A stretch of 64,000 bases of DNA, taken from assembly GCF_000472545.1 (NCBI RefSeq), contig NZ_AWZV01000025.1, forward strand, positions 50,496 through 114,495. Reading direction: 5' to 3'. Positions 36,572-45,061 of the stretch are shown here, piece by piece. Positions within the stretch are counted from its first letter, which is position 1, and each line of letters starts with the position of its first letter. The notes beneath the pieces were generated by a model that saw nothing but the letters and a program-made list of their open reading frames with translations, was not told the origin of the DNA and did not search any database. Source of the DNA: Burkholderia sp. WSM2232. Lineage in GTDB: Bacteria > Pseudomonadota > Gammaproteobacteria > Burkholderiales > Burkholderiaceae. A program made the translations under genes and the position numbers.

Positions 36572-38035
36572 ATGAGCGAGCTTTTCATCGACGGCGAGTG
36601 GGCCGCCGGCACAGGCCCCGCGTTCGCGTCGCACAATCCGGGTACGGGCGCGACCGTTTGGGAAGGCAACAGTGCGTCGCCGGACGACGTGGACCGCGCG
36701 GTGCGCAGCGCGCGTCGCGCGTTCGCGGCGTGGTCGGCGGTGAGCCTCGACGAGCGTTGTGCAGTGGTGCGCCGCTTCGCCGCGCTCGTTACCGAACGCA
36801 AGGAAGCGCTCGCCGAAGCGATTGGCCGCGAAACGGGCAAGCCGCTGTGGGAAGCGCGCACCGAAGCGGCCTCCATGGCCGCGAAGGTCGAAATTTCGAT
36901 TCAGGCCTACAACGAGCGCACTGGCGAAAAGCGTTCGGCAATGGCGGACGGAACCGCGGTGCTGCGGCATCGTCCGCATGGCGTGGTCGCCGTGTTCGGG
37001 CCGTATAACTTTCCCGGCCATCTGCCGAACGGGCATATCGTGCCGGCGTTGATCGCGGGCAATGCGGTGGTGTTCAAGCCGTCGGAGCTCGCGCCAGGCG
37101 TCGCCGCGCTGACCGTGCAGATCTGGCGCGACGCGGGCTTGCCGGCGGGCGTGCTGAATCTCGTGCAAGGCGAGAAGGACACGGGCGTTGCGCTCGCAAA
37201 TCACCGGCAGATCGACGGACTCTTTTTCACCGGTAGTTCGGACACCGGAACATTGCTCCACAAACAGTTCGGCGGACGCCCCGAGATCGTGCTCGCGCTC
37301 GAAATGGGCGGCAACAATCCGCTCGTGATCGGTCCGGTCGCGGATATCGACGCGGCCGTGCATCACACGATCCAGTCGGCGTTTCTGTCGGCGGGGCAGC
37401 GCTGCACGTGCGCGCGGCGAATCTTCGTGCCGAACGACGCAGTCGGCGAGCGCTTTCTCGCGCGCTTCGTCGAGGTTGCGTCGCGCATCGGCGTGGGCGA
37501 ATACAACGCCGAGCCGCAGCCTTTCATGGGCGCGGTGATCTCGGCGCGCGCGGCTTCGCGGCTGGTCGCGGCTCAGGAACGTCTGCTTGGCGAGGGCGGC
37601 GAGGCGCTGCTGAAAATGGAGCAGCGCGACCCGAGGCTCGGCTTCGTCACGCCGGCCATTCTCGACGTCAGCGCCGTGAAGCACCTGCCTGACGAGGAGC
37701 ATTTCGGACCGCTCGCGCAGATCATCCGTTACGACAACTTCGACGAGGCGCTCGAAAAAGCCAACGACACCCAGTTCGGCCTCTCCGCAGGCTTGCTTGC
37801 CGACGACGAATCGCTGTGGACGCATTTCCAGCGCACCGTCCGCGCGGGCATCGTCAACTGGAACCGGCCGACCAACGGCGCTTCGTCCGGTGCGCCGTTC
37901 GGCGGCCCGGGCCGCTCGGGCAACCACCGGCCGAGCGCCTATTACGCAGCCGATTATTGCGCGTACCCGATGGCCTCCGTCGAAAGCGCGCAACTGCACA
38001 TGCCCGCGAGCGTCTCGCCGGGCCTTCAATTCTGA
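36572..38035 (+). CDS. astD: Succinylglutamate-semialdehyde dehydrogenase
   Basis: NAD-dependent oxidation of N-succinylglutamate 5-semialdehyde to N-succinylglutamate, the fourth AST step. The 487-aa aldehyde dehydrogenase has the cofactor-region motif VFGPYNFPGHLPNGHIVPAL, FTGSSDTG, the general base in LEMGGNNPL and the catalytic Cys in SAGQRCTCARR. ATG 36572 lies five bases after AAGGA and matches the family start SELFIDGEW; an ATG six bases upstream is possible. Length matches AstD. Confidence 0.95.
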   Translation: MSELFIDGEWAAGTGPAFASHNPGTGATVWEGNSASPDDVDRAVRSARRAFAAWSAVSLDERCAVVRRFAALVTERKEALAEAIGRETGKPLWEARTEAASMAAKVEISIQAYNERTGEKRSAMADGTAVLRHRPHGVVAVFGPYNFPGHLPNGHIVPALIAGNAVVFKPSELAPGVAALTVQIWRDAGLPAGVLNLVQGEKDTGVALANHRQIDGLFFTGSSDTGTLLHKQFGGRPEIVLALEMGGNNPLVIGPVADIDAAVHHTIQSAFLSAGQRCTCARRIFVPNDAVGERFLARFVEVASRIGVGEYNAEPQPFMGAVISARAASRLVAAQERLLGEGGEALLKMEQRDPRLGFVTPAILDVSAVKHLPDEEHFGPLAQIIRYDNFDEALEKANDTQFGLSAGLLADDESLWTHFQRTVRAGIVNWNRPTNGASSGAPFGGPGRSGNHRPSAYYAADYCAYPMASVESAQLHMPASVSPGLQF

Positions 38036-38044
38036 GGATCGACG

Positions 38045-39385
38045 ATGCAAGCCACTGAAGCCAATTTCGACGGCCTGGTCGGCCCCACGCACAACTACGC
38101 GGGGCTGTCGTTCGGCAACGTCGCGTCGCAGAACAACGAGAAGTCGGTTGCCAATCCGAAAGCGGCCGCGAAGCAGGGTCTGCGCAAGATGAAGCAGTTG
38201 GCCGATCTCGGCTTCCATCAGGGCGTGTTGCCGCCGCAGGAGCGGCCGTCGATGCGTCTGTTGCGCGAACTTGGCTTTTCGGGCGACGACGCAACGGTCA
38301 TCGCGCGCGTCTCGAAGAACGCGCCCGAGTTGCTCGCCGCGGCGAGTTCGGCGTCGGCCATGTGGACCGCCAATGCGGCGACTGTGAGCCCGTCCGCCGA
38401 CACGCACGACGGCCGCGTGCACTTCACGCCGGCCAATCTGTGCAGCAAGCTGCATCGCGCGATCGAACATGAATCGACGCGCCGCACACTGCGCGCCATT
38501 TTCAGCGACGCGAACCGCTTCGAGGTACACGAAGCCTTGCCCGGCACGCCTGCACTCGGCGACGAAGGCGCGGCGAATCACACGCGCCTGTGCTCCGAAT
38601 ACGGCGCACGGGGTGTCGAATTCTTCGTGTATGGGCGCAGTGAATATCGCCGCGGGCCGGAGCCCAAGCGCTTTCCCGCGCGTCAGACGTTCGAGGCGAG
38701 CCGCGCGGTCGCGCATCGTCATGGTCTGCAGGAAGAGGCAACCGTCTACGCACAGCAGAGCCCCGATGTGATCGACGCAGGCGTGTTCCATAACGACGTG
38801 ATCGCGGTCGGCAATCGCACCACGCTGTTCTGTCACGAGCTGGCGTTTGTCGAGCAGAGCGCGGTGTACGACGAATTGCGCGCGAAGCTCGAGAGTGTGA
38901 GCGCGGGCTTGAACGTGATCGAAGTGCCGGATGCGCAGGTGAGCGTGGCCGACGCGGTCTCGTCGTATCTGTTCAACAGCCAGTTGCTCACGTGTCCCGA
39001 CGGCAGGCAGGTGCTGGTCGTGCCGCAGGAGTGCCGCGAAAATCCGCGCGTGGCTGCGTACCTGGACGAGCTCACGTCGCACACCGGTCCCATCGACGAG
39101 GTGCTCGTGTTCGATCTGCGCGAGAGCATGAAAAACGGCGGCGGTCCGGCGTGCCTGCGTCTGCGGGTGGTGCTGAACGAGGCGGAACGTGCGGCGGTCA
39201 CGCGCGGCGTGTGGATAGACGACAGCTTGTTCGGCCGGCTCGACACGTGGATCGAAAAGCATTATCGCGACCGTCTCGCGCCGGCAGATCTGGCCGATCC
39301 GCATTTGCTCGCCGAGTCGCGCACCGCGCTCGACGAACTCACGCAGATTCTCGGACTCGGGTCGCTCTATGACTTCCAGCGCTGA
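38045..39385 (+). CDS. astB: N-succinylarginine dihydrolase
   Basis: Hydrolyses N2-succinylarginine to N2-succinylornithine, CO2 and two ammonia, the second AST step. The 446-aa protein opens with ATEANFDGLVGPTHNYAGLSFGN, the AstB signature, and shows LPPQERPSMRLLRELGF, MWTANAATVSPSADT, HNDVIAVGNRTTLFCHE and the C-terminal GGGPACLRLRVVLNE with the probable catalytic Cys. It begins nine bases after astD, and its last 17 bases overlap astE. Confidence 0.96.
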   Translation: MQATEANFDGLVGPTHNYAGLSFGNVASQNNEKSVANPKAAAKQGLRKMKQLADLGFHQGVLPPQERPSMRLLRELGFSGDDATVIARVSKNAPELLAAASSASAMWTANAATVSPSADTHDGRVHFTPANLCSKLHRAIEHESTRRTLRAIFSDANRFEVHEALPGTPALGDEGAANHTRLCSEYGARGVEFFVYGRSEYRRGPEPKRFPARQTFEASRAVAHRHGLQEEATVYAQQSPDVIDAGVFHNDVIAVGNRTTLFCHELAFVEQSAVYDELRAKLESVSAGLNVIEVPDAQVSVADAVSSYLFNSQLLTCPDGRQVLVVPQECRENPRVAAYLDELTSHTGPIDEVLVFDLRESMKNGGGPACLRLRVVLNEAERAAVTRGVWIDDSLFGRLDTWIEKHYRDRLAPADLADPHLLAESRTALDELTQILGLGSLYDFQR

Positions 39386-40430
39386 GCTCGAGCGCGGCGA
39401 GCCGGCCGCGATGCTGGACGATTTTCTCGCCTACACGCTCGCGGGCACGCGGCCTGCGGCGAACGCCATGCAAGGCACGTGCGCCACGGGCGCACGCTGG
39501 TCGTGGCTCGACGACGGCGTGCTGCTGATCGAGCCCGCTGCTGCGCCGGTTGCCGCCATGCGCAGCGTACTCGCGTCGGCCGGCGTGCATGGCGACGAAA
39601 CCGCGCCCATCGAACTGCTTTCGTATCTGGTGCGCGACATTGCGCGCGGCGAGGCTGCGTTGACCTGCCGTTTGCTGGTGATTCTCGGCAACGTCGACGC
39701 GATGCGCGACGCATGCCGTTATCGCGACGACGATCTGAACCGGCTCTTCAGCGGCCGCCATCTGCAATTGCCGCACAGTCACGAGGCACCACGCGCCGCG
39801 GCGCTCGAGCAGGCGGCCACGCGGTTCTTCGCCGCCGCTTCGGATAAGCCCGGCGCGCGCTGGCATATCGACATGCACACGGCGATCCGCGCCTCCGCAT
39901 TCGAGCGCTTCGCGTTGCTGCCGCATACCGGCAGGCCGTTTTCGCGCGCGATGTTCGAGTGGTTGGGCGAAGCGCACATCAGCGCGGTGCTGTTGCATAC
40001 CACCAAGGGCAATACCTACTCGCATTTCACCGCGCAGACGTGCGGCGCCGAGGCGTGCACGCTGGAGCTGGGCAAGGTCCGCCCGTTCGGCCAGAACGAT
40101 CTCGCGCGCTTTGCCGGCGCCGACGAGGCGCTGCGTCGTCTGCTCGCGGGCACCAATGGGCGTGGTCCCATGCAGTTGCCGCGTGCCTTCACGGTGATCG
40201 ATCAGATCACGAAGCAAAGCGCTGCGTTCGAATTGCTAGTCGACGCGGACGTCGCGAACTTCACGCCATTTGCCAGAAACACCTTGCTCGCGCGCGACGG
40301 CGACTACCGCTACGTCGTGCAACGCGACGAAGAACGCCTCGTATTTCCGAATGCGAGCGTCAAGCCCGGGCTGCGAGCCGGCCTGATGGTGATCGAGACC
40401 ACCGCGCATACGCACGCCACACTCGTCTAG
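39369..40430 (+). CDS. astE: Succinylglutamate desuccinylase
   Basis: Splits N-succinylglutamate to glutamate and succinate, the last AST step. The 353-aa zinc hydrolase of the AstE/aspartoacylase group has VHGDETAPIELL and WHIDMHTAIR, which carry zinc ligands, and the late LELGKVRPFGQND block with the catalytic Glu. Its start overlaps astB by 17 bases in another frame, so translation is coupled. It ends the catabolic genes; a 303-base gap separates it from the binding-protein gene. Confidence 0.93.
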   Translation: MTSSAELERGEPAAMLDDFLAYTLAGTRPAANAMQGTCATGARWSWLDDGVLLIEPAAAPVAAMRSVLASAGVHGDETAPIELLSYLVRDIARGEAALTCRLLVILGNVDAMRDACRYRDDDLNRLFSGRHLQLPHSHEAPRAAALEQAATRFFAAASDKPGARWHIDMHTAIRASAFERFALLPHTGRPFSRAMFEWLGEAHISAVLLHTTKGNTYSHFTAQTCGAEACTLELGKVRPFGQNDLARFAGADEALRRLLAGTNGRGPMQLPRAFTVIDQITKQSAAFELLVDADVANFTPFARNTLLARDGDYRYVVQRDEERLVFPNASVKPGLRAGLMVIETTAHTHATLV

Positions 40431-40733
40431 CGGCGCATGTGCCGCAAGCGAGCCGCGCCGGGCGCCGGTGCCGGCGCGTGCGCATGCATGCGGATTCTTT
40501 GCACGAGCGCGACATCAAGTTGCAGCTTTTCAAGCTTGCCTGCCGCGCGTTGCAGCGAACACTGCGGCGCCGGCCCCGCGCGGGCGCGGCGCCCGAGCCT
40601 GTACAATTCGCGCCTCGCGGCTGCTGCGCTGCATCACAGCGGCCGCGCGAGTTTGAATCGCATTTTTGGCGCGGCAATCATGCCTGTCCGGATTCGGCTC
40701 TGTCTTGTTCAATACCGTAGAGGAACACCCGCA
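40431..40733. other. Gap between astE and the binding-protein gene
   Basis: 303 bases without a credible gene. TACAAT at 40602-40607 is a good -10-like hexamer with no matching -35, so the downstream binding protein may have its own promoter. GAGGA at 40720 serves that gene. Confidence 0.4.
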
Positions 40734-41528
40734 ATGAAGATGAATTGGCGAAACACGGCTGCGCTGGCGCTATTCGCGACGGCAACGGTCACGGCAGGCT
40801 CGGCCGTGGCGGCGGACATCAAGGAAGTGCGCTTCGGTGTCGAGGCGTCTTATGCGCCGTTCGAATCGAAGTCGCCGTCGGGCGAACTGCAGGGTTTCGA
40901 CATCGACGTCGGCAATGCCGTATGCGCGAAGCTGAAGGCCAAGTGCGTGTGGGTCGAGAATTCATTCGACGGCCTGATTCCCGCCTTGCAGGCGCGCAAG
41001 TTCAATGCGATCAACTCCGACATGACGATCACCGGGCAGCGTCGTCAGGCGATTGATTTCACGGACCCCATTTACACGATCCCGAATCAGATGATCGCGA
41101 AGAAGGGCAGTGGCCTGCTGCCGACGCCCGCGTCGCTCAAGGGCAAGCATGTCGGCGTGCTGCAGGGCACGATTCAGGAGACGTACGCGAAGGCGCGCTG
41201 GGCGCCGGCCGGCGTCGACGTGGTGCCGTATCAGACCCAGGACCAGATCTATGCCGACCTCGCTTCAGGCCGCCTGGATGCGTCGTTCCAGGATGCGGAA
41301 GCGGCGTCCAAGGGCTTTCTGAAGAAGCCGCAAGGCGCGGGCTTCGAGTTCGCCGGTCCTGCCGTCAGCGACGAGAAGCTGCTGGGCGCGGGCGTCGGCT
41401 TCGGCATTCGCCGCGGCGACAAGGCGCTCAAGGACGCGTTGAACCAGGCGCTCAAGGAACTGAAGGCCGACGGCACGATAGACCGCTTCGCGGCGAAATA
41501 CTTCGACGTGAAGGTGGTGCTGAAGTAA
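40734..41528 (+). CDS. argT: Lysine/arginine/ornithine-type ABC binding protein
   Basis: A 264-aa periplasmic binding protein of the polar amino acid family (ArgT/HisJ/AotJ). Signal peptide ending near AVAAD, then VRFGVEASYAPFESKSPSGELQGFDIDVGNAVCAKLKAKCVWVENSFDGLIPALQARKFNAINSDMTITGQRRQ, the classical family signature. The QMP transporter at 29.6-31.9 kb lacks a binding protein, so this gene is its likely partner, placed after the AST genes instead of before the permeases. An intrinsic terminator follows 28 bases after the stop. Confidence 0.93.
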   Translation: MKMNWRNTAALALFATATVTAGSAVAADIKEVRFGVEASYAPFESKSPSGELQGFDIDVGNAVCAKLKAKCVWVENSFDGLIPALQARKFNAINSDMTITGQRRQAIDFTDPIYTIPNQMIAKKGSGLLPTPASLKGKHVGVLQGTIQETYAKARWAPAGVDVVPYQTQDQIYADLASGRLDASFQDAEAASKGFLKKPQGAGFEFAGPAVSDEKLLGAGVGFGIRRGDKALKDALNQALKELKADGTIDRFAAKYFDVKVVLK

Positions 41529-41556
41529 GGCGGCACCTCGACGCTAGATACGACAT

Positions 41557-41587
41557 GCAAGACGGCCGCAAACTGCGGCCGTTTTGC
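41557..41587. terminator. Intrinsic terminator after the binding protein
   Basis: GCAAGACGGCCGC, loop AAACT, GCGGCCGTTTTGC: a 13-bp stem with one G-U pair and a TTTT run in the right arm. It ends the arginine block. Confidence 0.9.
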
Positions 41588-41841
41588 ATTGGGCGCACGG
41601 TGAACGGCGGCGTCGCGGTTCATATGCCCCTCTGCTCCAAATATTTGCAGATATTGCCTGAACGACATGCCAGTGCAAGACGGGCTGCGCTAAAATCGCC
41701 GGGCGCGCTGCGTCGCCACACCGCGAGTACACATTGCGGGTGCACGCGTCGAAGCAAACGATAAACACGCCGGGCGCATCGCGACGCGGCGATAACCACA
41801 AGACAGCAGCAAGCGCCGGGGGCGCCTCGCGGGGGATCAGA
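41588..41841. other. Upstream region of the first EAL-HDOD gene
   Basis: About 250 bases without a credible gene. TAAAAT near 41692 is a plausible -10 hexamer; no clear -35 was found. An open frame runs from 41734 but a GGGGGA ribosome-binding sequence points to ATG 41842. Confidence 0.4.
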
Positions 41842-43227
41842 ATGAGCACTATTGCAGTCGAGAATCCGGGCCGTACGGGGGCCACGGACGATGCGCAGTT
41901 GAACGCGAGCTTCGCGCGGCAGCCCATCCTGAATCGGGACGGCATGCTGTGCGGCTACGAGCTCAAGATTCGCGCGCCGCAATGGCCGGCAGAAGCGCTG
42001 GCCGACCTCGATCCCGACACGCACGACGACACGGATACGGACGCTGACGACCGCAATACGCGAGCCGGCCGCGCGCTCACGCCGGCCCAGCGCGTTGCCC
42101 GCGCGATTATCCGCGGGCTCGCCGAGAGCAATGTGCGCGGCGCATTGACCGGCCACCCGGCGTATATCGACACGAGCCGCGACATGCTGCTCGACGACGC
42201 GATAGAGCGCCTGCCCGCCGAACGCTTCCTGTTCGAACTGCCGCATGACATCCACGTGGACGAAGAACTGATTGCGCGCATCGTGCTGCTGCATGGGCGG
42301 CGCTATCGGTTCGTGCTCGACGACGTGACCCAGCCCAACGAGACCTTCGCGAAGCTCCTGCCTTACGCGGAAGCCATCAAGATCGACATGACGCGCGCAC
42401 CCGCCGCGCTGTTGCCCAAGCTGACGAGCGTGCTCAAGTCGGCGGGCAAGCTGCTGATCGCCTCGGGCCTCGACACGCAAGCCGCTTTCGAAACCGCGCA
42501 CGGCATGGGCTTCGACCGTTTTCAGGGCTACTTCTTCGCGCGCGCGCAAACCTCGATGACGCGCCGCGTGAGCGCGCCGCGCCATGCGCTGCTGAACCTG
42601 CTGCAACTGCTCGCGGGCGACCCGACGGTCGCGCAGCTCGAGGCAGAACTGAAGCTCAATCCCGTGCTGGTGATGCATCTGATGAAGCTCGCCAATTCGA
42701 GCGGCTTCGCGGTCGGCCACAAGGTGACGACGTTGCGCGAGGCGATCAACGCAACCGGCACCGACCGCATTGCGCGCTGGACGCAGTTGCTGCTGTATGC
42801 GGACGGCCGCAAGGTCGCGCTCGAAGACGACCCGCTGCTGCAACTCGCGGCAACGCGCGCGCGGTTCATGGAACTGGCTGTCGAGCGCCTGCCCGAGGCC
42901 GGGCGCGACGAAGCCGACGCAGCGTTCCTGACCGGCGTGTTTTCATTCGTCGACGCGGTGTTCGGCGGCTCGCTCGAAAGCACGTTGAATGTGCTTACGC
43001 TGTCGCGTCCGATCCAGGCGGCCATTCTGCATCGCGAGGGCGTGCTCGGGCAGTTGCTCGCCGCCGTCGAGGCGCTGGAAAACGGCGCGTGGGACACGCT
43101 TGCGGCGCGATGCGCGCAGCTTGCGCCGTTGACGGTGGAAGAGGTCGGGCACATGGGGCTGGCGGCCGGCGCCTGGGCGGGCGTCGCGGACCGCAGCGCG
43201 GAAGGGCTCGAAAGAATCGAGGACTGA
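41842..43227 (+). CDS. EAL-HDOD signalling protein (YuxH type), copy 1
   Basis: A 461-aa protein with an N-terminal EAL-like domain (about 15-245) and a C-terminal HDOD domain (about 250-450). The EAL is degenerate: YELKIRAP replaces the EAL motif, FELPHD replaces the ExxE region, and LDDVTQ replaces DDFG, so c-di-GMP hydrolysis is unlikely. The HDOD part has LEAELKLNPVLVMHLMKLANSSGF. An acidic Asp/Thr-rich insert (about 49-62) is peculiar to this copy. A close paralogue lies at 47226. HDOD proteins are regulators without known catalysis. Confidence 0.87.
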   Translation: MSTIAVENPGRTGATDDAQLNASFARQPILNRDGMLCGYELKIRAPQWPAEALADLDPDTHDDTDTDADDRNTRAGRALTPAQRVARAIIRGLAESNVRGALTGHPAYIDTSRDMLLDDAIERLPAERFLFELPHDIHVDEELIARIVLLHGRRYRFVLDDVTQPNETFAKLLPYAEAIKIDMTRAPAALLPKLTSVLKSAGKLLIASGLDTQAAFETAHGMGFDRFQGYFFARAQTSMTRRVSAPRHALLNLLQLLAGDPTVAQLEAELKLNPVLVMHLMKLANSSGFAVGHKVTTLREAINATGTDRIARWTQLLLYADGRKVALEDDPLLQLAATRARFMELAVERLPEAGRDEADAAFLTGVFSFVDAVFGGSLESTLNVLTLSRPIQAAILHREGVLGQLLAAVEALENGAWDTLAARCAQLAPLTVEEVGHMGLAAGAWAGVADRSAEGLERIED

Positions 43228-43245
43228 GGCTTGCAAAGCAGGCAA

Positions 43246-43268
43246 GCCGGCATGGAGCGCATGCCGGC
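43246..43268. terminator. Hairpin between convergent signalling genes
   Basis: GCCGGCATG, loop of 5, CATGCCGGC gives a perfect 9-bp stem 18 bases after the EAL-HDOD stop. It shares bases with a competing GGCTTGC/GCAAGCC hairpin (43228-43248). No U tract, so termination is uncertain. Confidence 0.4.
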
Positions 43269-43512
43269 TGCGGAACCTCAGTTGCGAATCTGGTTGTGGA
43301 GCTCAAGCGCGGAGCGCAGGTGCGGAACTCGAGCGCGAAATTGAAGCACAAAACTGAAGCGCAAAACTCAAGCACACAACCCGGCCGCAAAAATTCAAAT
43401 TGAAAGCCTGGTTGCTGACAATCATTCTCGAAGCTCAGCAGGCAAATCTGGCGTCGGGCAAACACAGAATCTGGAGAACCTACGCAGTGTGATCAACGAT
43501 CACGCCACGTCT

Positions 43513-44970
43513 TTACATCGTCTCCATTTCCCGCATCTGCCCCAGGCCGAAAAAACGGCCTAACTCCCTGGCCAGTTCGTTCAGCACGCTCATCTCCTTC
43601 TGGGAGATGCGGCGCGGCTCCTGAGTGTGCGACCAGTCGCCGTAGAGCAGTGCGACGGTCTGCTCCGTTTCGTCCACCACCGGCAGCAGCACGAAGGCGC
43701 GGGCGTCGTCGAATGAACGGCGGAACCACTCGGGCAGCCGCGCGACCATTTTCGGATCGCGCGCATTTTCGATGAAGATGCCCACCGAATTCGCAATGGC
43801 CAGGTGGAACACGTCGGGCTCGAAGGCCGAGCTGAACGTGAGCTTGGGCAGCGCCGCGTCGATCTTCGGCCCGAGGCCGAGGCGCGCGCGGAACGTGCCG
43901 TTGCTGTGCTTGACGAACACCACGGTGCGCGCAAAGCCGAGTGCCGCGAGCACCGTTTCGGATGCCATGCCGAGCGCCGGCGCGAGCGAGCTCGTGTCGG
44001 GCAGGTTGCGCAGATCTTCGACGCCTGCTGCAATGCGCGCCTCCGGGTTGAGCGCTTCGCGCGCCATGGCGTCGGCGTTCGCGCGCAGTTCCACGATTTC
44101 GCGCATCACACCGTCGCCGCCTTCCTCGCGGGCGAGCGCCACGCTCATGTCGAGCAGCACTTCGGGGTCGGTGTTGAGCGCGCGGCTATATTCCTGCGCC
44201 AGTTCGGCCATGCGCTCTTCGCGCGCGAACTCGGGCACGTTCTGCTGCGTGAGGACGTCGGCGACCGCCGTCGAGTAATTGGTAATGGCGCGCAGCCACT
44301 GCACCTGGCGCGGCTGCTCGGTGTCCTGCGGATCGAACTCGCCCATGCCGGAGCGGATCATGTCGGGCAGGCGCCAGCGCACCGCGGCTTCCGCGCCGAT
44401 TTCGTCGAACGTCACGCCGAGCACGAGCACACAGGCATCGGCTTCGAGCGTGCCGCTTTCAATGTGGCGGCGAATCTGATCCCATTCCGCGTCGAGATAG
44501 AACACCACCAGCAGCTTGCCGATTTGCCGCATCAGCGTGCAGACCACCGCTTCCTCGCCGGCGCGCAGATCGCCGCGCTCGGTGAGCTTGCGCGCGACGC
44601 AGCCCGAGAGCAGCGTGCGGTTCAGTTCGAGCTTCGCGTCGATGCGGCGCGGCGCGCTGTGATGAAAGTGATCGACGATTTTCAGGCCGACCACCAGATG
44701 GCCGACGGCGTCCATGCCAAGCACCATGAGCGCGCGCGACACCGTCGTGATGTTGCCGCCGAACGCCATATACATGGCCGAGTTCGCGAGGCGCAGCACT
44801 TTTTGCGTCAATGCGAAGTCCGACAGCACCACCTGCACGAGGCCGGTGAAGTCGAGGTCGTCGTTGTTCATTGCCGCCATGGTGGTGCGCAACGACTGCG
44901 ACAGCATGGGGAAATCGCCGCGCTCGCTCATTCGCGTCCAGAGCCGGTCGAGCACCGCCGCCTTTACCAT
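43513..44970 (-). CDS. HDOD-domain protein with GAF-like C-terminus
   Basis: A 485-aa cytoplasmic protein. Residues about 10-210 form an HDOD domain (FPMLSQSLRTTMAAMNNDD, LTQKVLRLANSAMYMAFGGNITTVSRALMVLGMDAV). The C-terminal 170 residues look like a GAF-type sensor domain. No output domain is visible, which is usual for HDOD proteins. It is convergent with the first EAL-HDOD gene and 91 bases downstream of the PAS-GGDEF-EAL gene on the same strand, so those two may be cotranscribed. Confidence 0.85.
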   Translation of the reverse strand: MVKAAVLDRLWTRMSERGDFPMLSQSLRTTMAAMNNDDLDFTGLVQVVLSDFALTQKVLRLANSAMYMAFGGNITTVSRALMVLGMDAVGHLVVGLKIVDHFHHSAPRRIDAKLELNRTLLSGCVARKLTERGDLRAGEEAVVCTLMRQIGKLLVVFYLDAEWDQIRRHIESGTLEADACVLVLGVTFDEIGAEAAVRWRLPDMIRSGMGEFDPQDTEQPRQVQWLRAITNYSTAVADVLTQQNVPEFAREERMAELAQEYSRALNTDPEVLLDMSVALAREEGGDGVMREIVELRANADAMAREALNPEARIAAGVEDLRNLPDTSSLAPALGMASETVLAALGFARTVVFVKHSNGTFRARLGLGPKIDAALPKLTFSSAFEPDVFHLAIANSVGIFIENARDPKMVARLPEWFRRSFDDARAFVLLPVVDETEQTVALLYGDWSHTQEPRRISQKEMSVLNELARELGRFFGLGQMREMETM

Positions 44971-45061
44971 GAGAGTCCCGCAAAAGCCATACGTATTCCA
45001 GTGAATGCCATGCCGGCGCGAAGCCGGCTTATGCCGCTCTTTGAGTGCTTGACCGGCACCG

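Noticed and set aside
36266..39304. Very long minus-strand open frame (about 1000 codons) opposite astD and astB
   Set aside because: It is antisense to two well-conserved enzymes, is Arg/His-rich without any domain, and is explained by codon bias in GC-rich DNA.
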